Shown here piece after piece: positions 57,453-64,000 of a stretch of 64,000 bases of DNA; position 1 is the first letter of the stretch, and each line of letters opens with the position of its first letter. This DNA comes from FEN-1191 sp964528845 (GTDB lineage Bacteria > Pseudomonadota > Gammaproteobacteria > Steroidobacterales > Steroidobacteraceae): the NCBI GenBank assembly GCA_964528845.1, contig CAZGVE010000006.1:1-64000 (forward strand). The letters run 5' to 3'. The position numbers and the translations under genes are program-made. Under the pieces are notes generated by a model, which was not told the origin of the DNA, did no database searches, and was given only the letters and a program-made list of their open reading frames with translations.

Positions 57453-60400
57453 ATGCCCACCAACCTGATTGGGCTCTGCCTGCGCGGGGTGTTTCTTGCC
57501 GTGATGGTTCACGCGGCAGGCACGGCGCTCGCCATGGCAGCGACGGACCCGCCGCCGCTGGTCCTCGAACACCTCGGTACGGGGGAGGGGCTGCCACAGG
57601 GCACGGTATTCGCAACCCTGCAGGACTCCCAGGGATTCGTCTGGCTCGGTACGCAGGACGGGCTGGTGCGCTATGACGGGAATGAGATCTACCGTTACGC
57701 GTACTCACGGACCGCACATGACGGGCTGCCGGGCAACTACGTGCGGCAGATCGCCGAGGACCGGAACCATGACCTCTGGATCGCGATCAAGGACGGCGGG
57801 CTGGCACGCTGGAATCGCGCCACGGATAAGTTCACGGTCTACCGGCATGATCCGACCAATCCGGCATCGCTATCCAGTGACGCGGCCTGCACGGTACTGG
57901 TCGATGCGCGCGGCCGTGTCTGGATAGGAACTCGCGACGCCGGAATCAATGTCCTCGATCCTTCGAGCGGCCATATTGCGCATCTGCGCCACGATCCGGC
58001 TGATCCGGGCTCCCTGGCCGACGATCGGATATTCACGCTGGCGCGGGACCGGTCCGGGACGATGTGGGTTGGCAGCTATAGCGGACTCGATCGCCTGCAG
58101 GACGATGGTCGATTCACTCATTTCCGCCATCAGCCACAGGATCCGCACTCGTTGAGTGGAAATCAGGTCTATCGCGTGCTCGAGGATCGAAGCGGGACGC
58201 TTTGGGTCGGGACCTACGATGGAGGTCTCGACCAGATGGACCGCAGCGGACGCGTGAACCAGGTCTTCCGCCATGATGCACGGCAGCCCGGCTCGCTCAG
58301 CAACGATTCCGTCCAGGCGATCCTCGAAGACCAGGCGGGACGGCTGTGGATCGGGACCGCCGATGGGCTCAACCTGCTGAATCCCGCCACCGGCCAGTTC
58401 AGCCACTATCACCACGATGACAGTGACGCGGGATCGCTGCGTGACTCCTACGTGGTGTCGCTGTACGAGGATGCGACCGGCCTGGTGTGGATCGGAACCC
58501 AGTCTGGCGGCGTGAGTCGCTGGAATCCGCAGAGCTGGGCCCTGGGTGGACGTCGCCCGGCCTGGCTGGCGGGCGGCTCGATGGTGACCGCGTTTGCCGA
58601 CGACGTGGATGGCAAGGTCTGGGTCGGTTCGCTCGGCGCCGGCCTGATGCAGTTCGATCCCGACTCCGGCGAGGCCATCGACGTGGACACGATGCTCGGC
58701 CGGCACAATGCGATCGGCGACCGGCGAGTGATGGCGCTGCGCCAGGACCGCAATGACACACTGTGGATCGGCACGATGACACAGGGGCTGAAGCGCCTGG
58801 ATCGCCACGGCCACCTCGCCTCGATTCCGGTGCGGCGTGGCGCTGCGCGCAGCCTCAGCGACGGCGGCATCATGACGATCTTCGAGGCGCACGACGGCAA
58901 GCTCTGGATTGGCACGCACGGCGGCGGCGCCAATATCCTCGACCCGGTCACCGGACTGGTCCGTCAGGTTCCGTTCGACGCTGCGACGTCGGGGGCGACC
59001 AGCGCAGCCGGCGTAACGGCGTTCGCCGAGGACCCCAGCGGCTACTTCTGGATCGGAACCGATGGCGGCGGACTCGATCTCGCGCGTCCGGACGGTACCG
59101 TGATCGCGGTATTTCGGCATGACCCCAACGATTCGAGCACATTGCCGGCGAACACAGTGTTCGCGCTCGCAATCGACGCCCAAGGCCGCATATGGGTGGC
59201 AACTGACGGCGGCGGAGTCGCGCAGATCGACGGTTCTGCGGCCGCGCCACAGTCCATACGCTTCCAGGTCGCGAGCGGCGACCAGCGGCTGGCGAGCGAC
59301 ACGGTCTATGGAGTGCTGTCCGATGCTCAGGGTCGACTATGGCTCAGCGGCAACGCCGGCCTGATGCGCTACGACCCTGAAACGCATGTCACCAAGACCT
59401 ACCACCGCGAACACGGTCTGCAGGGCGAGGAGTTCAATTTCGGCGCCTACTACCGGCTGCGCGACGGGCGCCTGTGCTTTGGCGGTCCGGGAGGATTCAA
59501 CATCTTCGATCCGGCGCGCCTGCCCGAGGATCACCGACCCCCGCGCCTGGCCCTGACGGGCCTGGATGTGCTTGGGGTCCCGGCACCGTCGGCGACGCCG
59601 TATTGGCTGCGAAACCGGATCGACGTGGATTCACGTGCAAGTGTCATCTCGCTGAGTTTCAGCGCACTGGATTTCACTTCACCGAAGCGCAATCGCCTGG
59701 CGTACCGGATGGCCGGCCTCACGGATCAATGGATCGATCTCGGGAGCCAGCACCGCGTCACGCTGACGAATCTCGACGCGGGTGAACATGTGCTCGAGGT
59801 CCGAGCGGCCAATGCCGACTCCGTCTGGAGCGACATGCCGCTACGTCTGAGCATTCACCGTGACCCGGCGCCCTGGAAATCACCATGGGCATTCGTGGCC
59901 TACGCAGTGGCGGCGCTGGGCGTGGGCGCCTACGCGCTGCGCCTGCAGCGCCTGCGATTCCGCCGGATCGTCGAAGCGCAGCGGCGTCTGGAATCAGAGG
60001 TGGCACTGCGTACCAGTGAGCTGCGGGAGAGCAACCAGCGCCTGGCGGAGGCGGCCCAGGCTAAGAGCAACTTCCTGGACCGCATGAGTCATGAACTGCG
60101 CACGCCGATGAACGGCGTGGTCGGCATGACTGAACTGCTGGCGCGGACCGCGCTGTCGCCAGCTCAGGCGCGGCTCACCAGGACCATTCGCAGCTCCGCC
60201 CAGATCCTGCTGCAGATCGTGAATGACCTGCTCGACCTGTCGAAGATCCAGGCCGGCAAGGTGGGTCTGGAGGAGCTGCCGATCGACCTGCTGCCACTGC
60301 TGGAGGAATGCACCAGCGTGTTCATGGGCGCAGCCGAAGCCAAAGGCATCGACCTCATCGTCTGTCCGCCGGCGTCGGACGATGGCGCGCTGATCGGTGA

Positions 60401-61940
60401 TCCACTGCGGATCCGCCAGATCCTGATGAATCTGATCGGCAATGCGGTCAAGTTCACGGCGCAAGGGGAGATCGTCGTAAAGGCCGACGTCCAGCGCGAT
60501 GCGGCTGGATGCGCGGTTCATTTCAGCGTGACTGACACCGGCATCGGCATGGACGCGGCGACCATCGAGCGCATCTTCGAACCGTTCACGCAGGCCGACG
60601 AGTCGACTTCACGTCGCTATGGCGGCAGCGGTCTGGGCCTCGCAATCTGCCGCGAGCTGGCGGCATTGCTCGGCGGCACGATCGCGGTCGAGAGCCGTCC
60701 CTCCGCAGGCTCGATCTTCAGGGTCACGCTGCCGCTCCGGGTGGCCGTCAGCGGCAGCGCCTCGATGCCGCCGCAGCTGCCAGCTCGTCGCGTGCGCATC
60801 CTGACACGTCGGCCCGCGCTCGCCGAATCGCTTGCCCGCTGCGTGACGACGCTGGGACTCGAGGTGGTGACCGATACGGATGGCGCGCGCATGGGATCGC
60901 CGGAGGAGCTCCTGATCGCGGACGCTGGCAGTTACGAAGAGCATCTGCGAACCGTCGAGACCCGAGGGCGAGCCGGTCGGACGCGAGCGGTCGTCGTCGC
61001 TTCGGCCGCCGAAGTGGAGACGCAACGGCTCCGGCAGCACGAGGATGACGTGATCGTCGTGCTCAAGCCGGTCTATCGCGGTGCGCTATATGAGGCGCTG
61101 TCGGGCGCGATCGGCGCTCCGGTTCCGGGCGCTGCGGCCGCCGCGCCATTGATTCCCGCCGTCGAGGCGCTCGGCGCGCATGTACTGCTGGTCGAGGACG
61201 AGCCCGTCAATGCTGCGGTGGCTCAAGGGTACCTCGAGGCCCTGGGGTGCACATCGGTATGGGTCGAGAATGGACCCGAGGCTGTCATCCGCAGTGCGGT
61301 GGATCGCTTCGACGTGATACTGATGGACCTGAGTATGCCGGGGATGGATGGCTTTGCAACCACGGCGCAGATACGCGCGCGTGAACAAACCGGCTCGCAG
61401 GTCCCGATCATTGCGCTGACGGCGCACGACGCGCCTGGGATCAGGGAGGCGTGCGTCCGTGCCGGAATGAACGATTTGCTCAGCAAGCCGTATACGCTCG
61501 AGCAGTGCGCACAGCTGCTGCAGCATTGGGTGGGCCCAGGCCAGAGCGGGCGCGGGACGCGGACCCCGGCGTCCCAACTCTTGTCGAGCGTGGATGCGTC
61601 GGCAGTCGCCAGGTTGCGCAATCTGCGCACCGGCCGGCGCAGCGATCTGTACTCGTCGCTCGTGGACCTGTTCCGCACCGGGTCGGCCGACTCGATGGAA
61701 CGCTTGCGTACCAGCCTCGCCGCGGGGGACCTCAGCGCTGCCGCCGCCATCTGTCACAAGCTCGCCTCCAGCGCCGCCAACATCGGCGCGCTGGCTTTTG
61801 CCGGTGACGTACGGCGGCTCGGCCAGCGCTGCCTGGCGGGGGACGGCGCTGGTGCACGGCCGCTCCATCAGGGGCTCGAAACCGCCTACCCGGGTCTGCT
61901 CGAGGAACTGACGCGATTGCAGCTGCGGGCCACGGCATGA
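57453..61940 (+). CDS. Two-component beta-propeller hybrid sensor kinase (Reg_prop-Y_Y_Y-HisKA-HATPase-REC-HPt)
   Basis: A 1495-residue one-protein phosphorelay. Signal peptide (ends ALAMAATD), then about 14 Reg_prop blades (30-700) with repeated [VL]W[IV]GT-x-GGL; a Y_Y_Y-like domain (about 735-805); one membrane helix (about 810-832); HisKA with His880 (MSHELRTP); HATPase with NLIGNAVKFT and GGSGLGLAIC; a degenerate receiver-like stretch; REC with phosphoacceptor Asp1292 (LMDLSMPGMDG) and KPYT; and an HPt with His1435 (ICHKLASSAANIGA). The sensor architecture is the HTCS type well known for glycans in Bacteroidetes, but ends in REC-HPt without a DNA-binding domain. The next gene is coupled by ATGA and probably takes the phosphoryl group. 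Confidence 0.93.
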   Translation: MPTNLIGLCLRGVFLAVMVHAAGTALAMAATDPPPLVLEHLGTGEGLPQGTVFATLQDSQGFVWLGTQDGLVRYDGNEIYRYAYSRTAHDGLPGNYVRQIAEDRNHDLWIAIKDGGLARWNRATDKFTVYRHDPTNPASLSSDAACTVLVDARGRVWIGTRDAGINVLDPSSGHIAHLRHDPADPGSLADDRIFTLARDRSGTMWVGSYSGLDRLQDDGRFTHFRHQPQDPHSLSGNQVYRVLEDRSGTLWVGTYDGGLDQMDRSGRVNQVFRHDARQPGSLSNDSVQAILEDQAGRLWIGTADGLNLLNPATGQFSHYHHDDSDAGSLRDSYVVSLYEDATGLVWIGTQSGGVSRWNPQSWALGGRRPAWLAGGSMVTAFADDVDGKVWVGSLGAGLMQFDPDSGEAIDVDTMLGRHNAIGDRRVMALRQDRNDTLWIGTMTQGLKRLDRHGHLASIPVRRGAARSLSDGGIMTIFEAHDGKLWIGTHGGGANILDPVTGLVRQVPFDAATSGATSAAGVTAFAEDPSGYFWIGTDGGGLDLARPDGTVIAVFRHDPNDSSTLPANTVFALAIDAQGRIWVATDGGGVAQIDGSAAAPQSIRFQVASGDQRLASDTVYGVLSDAQGRLWLSGNAGLMRYDPETHVTKTYHREHGLQGEEFNFGAYYRLRDGRLCFGGPGGFNIFDPARLPEDHRPPRLALTGLDVLGVPAPSATPYWLRNRIDVDSRASVISLSFSALDFTSPKRNRLAYRMAGLTDQWIDLGSQHRVTLTNLDAGEHVLEVRAANADSVWSDMPLRLSIHRDPAPWKSPWAFVAYAVAALGVGAYALRLQRLRFRRIVEAQRRLESEVALRTSELRESNQRLAEAAQAKSNFLDRMSHELRTPMNGVVGMTELLARTALSPAQARLTRTIRSSAQILLQIVNDLLDLSKIQAGKVGLEELPIDLLPLLEECTSVFMGAAEAKGIDLIVCPPASDDGALIGDPLRIRQILMNLIGNAVKFTAQGEIVVKADVQRDAAGCAVHFSVTDTGIGMDAATIERIFEPFTQADESTSRRYGGSGLGLAICRELAALLGGTIAVESRPSAGSIFRVTLPLRVAVSGSASMPPQLPARRVRILTRRPALAESLARCVTTLGLEVVTDTDGARMGSPEELLIADAGSYEEHLRTVETRGRAGRTRAVVVASAAEVETQRLRQHEDDVIVVLKPVYRGALYEALSGAIGAPVPGAAAAAPLIPAVEALGAHVLLVEDEPVNAAVAQGYLEALGCTSVWVENGPEAVIRSAVDRFDVILMDLSMPGMDGFATTAQIRAREQTGSQVPIIALTAHDAPGIREACVRAGMNDLLSKPYTLEQCAQLLQHWVGPGQSGRGTRTPASQLLSSVDASAVARLRNLRTGRRSDLYSSLVDLFRTGSADSMERLRTSLAAGDLSAAAAICHKLASSAANIGALAFAGDVRRLGQRCLAGDGAGARPLHQGLETAYPGLLEELTRLQLRATA

Positions 61941-64000
61941 ACGAAGCTTCCCCAGCGCCCGTGGCGATCATCGCCGACGACGAGGACTTGGGGCGGCTGC
62001 TGCTGGCCGAGTCGGCCGAGCAGAGCGGGCTTACGGCGCTGTCGTACGACAACGGCGTCGCCGCGCTGAATGCGGCGCTGTCACACGATGTCGCGATCGT
62101 GCTGCTGGATGTGGACATGCCGGGGATGGATGGCTACGCAGTGTGTCGTCGGCTGCGGGCGGAGCGGCGCCTCGCCAATGTCCCGATCGTCATGGTGACC
62201 GGGCACGAGGATGCAGTTGCGGTGCGGCTCGCGTTCGAGGCCGGCGCCACGGACTTCATCTCCAAGCCGGTGAACTGGCCGCTGCTGACGCGCCGCATAG
62301 AGTACATCCTGCGCAACGCCGCCGGCGCGCGCGCACTGGCCGAGCACGTCGAGCAGGTGCAGACGCTGATCGAAGCCATTCCGGACACGCTGTGGGTCGT
62401 GTCCGCGGACGGAGCGATTCAATGGAGTCCAACCGAGGCAGACGCCACGCTTCCGGGCGAATCGCCGCACGCCGACCATGAGCTGCGGCTCGTACCGGCT
62501 CCGGCGGACCGCCTGCCCGAGGTGATGACGGCAATCCGGCGTACTGCGTACGACGGGGTGCAGCGCAAGCTCGAGTATCGTGAGCGCACCGCCGGTGGAG
62601 CTTCCCGCTCGTTCGAACTGAGGTTCGGCCGCCGCGAGGGTGGTGACGTCGTGGTCGTGCGTCAGGACACGAGCGAGCGCACCGCGGCCGCCGAACATAT
62701 CGAATGGCTCGCATACTTCGATCCGCTCACCGGGCTGCCGAACCGGCAGCGCTGCGTAGAGGCTGCCGGACGTCTGTTCGCGCAAGCCGATGCACTGCGC
62801 GAGTCGGTCGCCGTCGTGTACCTGGATCTGAACGGCTTCAAGCGGGTCAATGACAGTTTCGGCCATGCAGTCGGCGATGCGGTACTGCAGACGGTAGCCG
62901 GCAAGCTCCGTCAGGTGCTCGAGCGCTTTCAGCAGGGCGATGAGCAGGCCGAGGCGCGCATCGCGGCGGCGCGCTTCGGCGGTGACGAATTCGTGCTGCT
63001 GCTACGGGACCGTGAGGCGCGCGAACGCGCGCTCGAGCTGGCGCACGCGTGCTGCGAGGTGTTGAAGGAGCCGATCGCGCACGGTGGCCTGGAATTCTTT
63101 TCCGGGCCGAGTATCGGGCTGGCCGTGTACCCGGACGATGGCAAAGACGTGGCCACCGTCCTCAAGCACGCGGACACGGCGATGTATCAGGCCAAGAGCG
63201 GGGCCACGGGTGCGGTAGCGGTGTACTGTCCGGCGATGAGCACGCGCCTGCGCGACTGGCTCGAGCTCGAAGGCCGGCTCCGGCGTGCGGTGCAGCACGA
63301 TCGTCTGCACTTGCTGTTCCAGCCGAAGTTCCGGCTCGGCGACGGTCGCCTCGCGGGTGTGGAGGCGCTGCTGCGCTGGTGCGACGACGAATTCGGTGAC
63401 GTCTCGCCGACGCGGTTCATCGAAATCGCGGAAGACAGTGGGCTGATCATCGAGCTGGGCAGCTGGGTCATGCGGGCGGCCTGCCAGCAACTGCGCACAT
63501 GGATGGACTTGGGATTGCGCGTGCCGGTCGCGATCAACGTGTCGGCCAAGGAATTGCTGCACGGCGATCCGGCGCGGGTGCTCGAGGCGGAGGCGGCTGC
63601 GGCCGGGGTCCCGCCGTCCCTGCTCGAAATCGAGATCACTGAATCGCTGCTGGTCAAGGACTCCGCGACGGTGCGCGGAGCGCTCGAACGCCTCCGGCAG
63701 CTCGGGTGCCGCATAGCGCTTGACGACTTCGGCACCGGCTATTCCTCACTCGCGTATATCACGCGCTTTCCACCCGACCGGATCAAGATCGACAAGGCGT
63801 TCGTGCACCGGGTGGATCAATCCGCCAGTGACGGTGCGGTCGCGAATGCGATTCTTTCTCTGGGCAAGAGTCTGTCCCTGGTCGTGACGGCGGAAGGCAT
63901 CGAGCGCGCCGGGCAGCTCGATTGGCTGCGGGCGCGAGGCTGCGACGAGGCTCAGGGCTTCCTGCTGTCACGCCCGCTGTCGGCGCGGGATCTGGAAATG
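61937..64000 (+). CDS. REC-(PAS-like)-GGDEF-EAL response regulator, truncated at window end
   Basis: The open frame runs 688 codons to the last base without a stop, so the gene continues outside. REC domain (about 7-125) with Asp58 (LLDVDMPGMDG), TGHED and KPVN; a divergent PAS-like region (about 140-255); GGDEF with intact RFGGDEF (Gly348-Phe352); EAL with intact EALLRW (Glu476-Leu478), NVSAKEL, EITES, LDDFGTGYSS, IKIDKAF and AEGIE. It should make and degrade c-di-GMP under control of a phosphorylated receiver. ATGA coupling to the upstream HPt-ended hybrid kinase makes that kinase the likely phosphodonor. Confidence 0.9.
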   Translation, partial: MNEASPAPVAIIADDEDLGRLLLAESAEQSGLTALSYDNGVAALNAALSHDVAIVLLDVDMPGMDGYAVCRRLRAERRLANVPIVMVTGHEDAVAVRLAFEAGATDFISKPVNWPLLTRRIEYILRNAAGARALAEHVEQVQTLIEAIPDTLWVVSADGAIQWSPTEADATLPGESPHADHELRLVPAPADRLPEVMTAIRRTAYDGVQRKLEYRERTAGGASRSFELRFGRREGGDVVVVRQDTSERTAAAEHIEWLAYFDPLTGLPNRQRCVEAAGRLFAQADALRESVAVVYLDLNGFKRVNDSFGHAVGDAVLQTVAGKLRQVLERFQQGDEQAEARIAAARFGGDEFVLLLRDREARERALELAHACCEVLKEPIAHGGLEFFSGPSIGLAVYPDDGKDVATVLKHADTAMYQAKSGATGAVAVYCPAMSTRLRDWLELEGRLRRAVQHDRLHLLFQPKFRLGDGRLAGVEALLRWCDDEFGDVSPTRFIEIAEDSGLIIELGSWVMRAACQQLRTWMDLGLRVPVAINVSAKELLHGDPARVLEAEAAAAGVPPSLLEIEITESLLVKDSATVRGALERLRQLGCRIALDDFGTGYSSLAYITRFPPDRIKIDKAFVHRVDQSASDGAVANAILSLGKSLSLVVTAEGIERAGQLDWLRARGCDEAQGFLLSRPLSARDLEM

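Overview
The window is uniformly GC-rich, densely coded bacterial DNA. Gene content points to a free-living, aerobic, Gram-negative proteobacterium: RND and MacAB-type exporters, outer-membrane porin-like and NodT proteins, diheme cytochrome c, many c-di-GMP proteins, FrmA, Anbu and DUF3422. The DUF6152/DUF6644/HupE cluster makes a gammaproteobacterium of the Steroidobacterales/Nevskiales type my best guess, but nothing here fixes the taxonomy. I see no rRNA, tRNA, CRISPR array, phage gene or insertion sequence.

Layout. 0-5 kb: a leftward group (endonuclease/exonuclease/phosphatase protein, FadJ-like enzyme, cyclic-nucleotide-binding/rhodanese fusion), a divergent TIR-like protein and two orphan genes around an AT-richer gap. 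6-10.4 kb: an ABC exporter operon (adaptor, ATPase, two permeases). 10.4-14.4 kb: quinone oxidoreductase, secreted cysteine protein, SBF-like transporter and FrmA. 14.6-20.1 kb: a seven-gene co-directional cluster (secreted protein, DUF6152, two DUF6644 membrane proteins, diheme cytochrome c, PpiC-like foldase, HupE/UreJ-like protein), several members translationally coupled. 20.3-23.7 kb: a GAF-PAS-GGDEF-EAL protein.

23.7-35.6 kb: a sugar MFS permease divergent from a run made of a tripartite RND pump, a secreted GH3 glycosidase, an FAH-family enzyme and an aldehyde dehydrogenase. 35.6-43.9 kb: secreted hydrolase, small secreted protein, an orphan AAA-type ATPase preceded by an array of short repeats, DUF3422, OYE-like enzyme, SDR, ZIP transporter, NADP oxidoreductase and a small DMT-like protein.

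44-64 kb: a signalling region. It holds an orphan membrane histidine kinase, a stand-alone Anbu peptidase, a degenerate-GGDEF/EAL protein divergent from a cupredoxin and porin-like pair, asd with an apparent branched-chain amino acid leader peptide and attenuator hairpin, a doubly degenerate GGDEF-EAL protein, an S8 protease ending in YTWTQG repeats, a beta-propeller hybrid kinase with REC and HPt, and a coupled REC-GGDEF-EAL gene that runs off the window.

Best leads: the 14.6-20.1 kb periplasmic redox/metal cluster, the pump-glycosidase-FAH run, the asd attenuator, the TTACGGC array before the ATPase, and the protease, kinase and c-di-GMP string at the right end.
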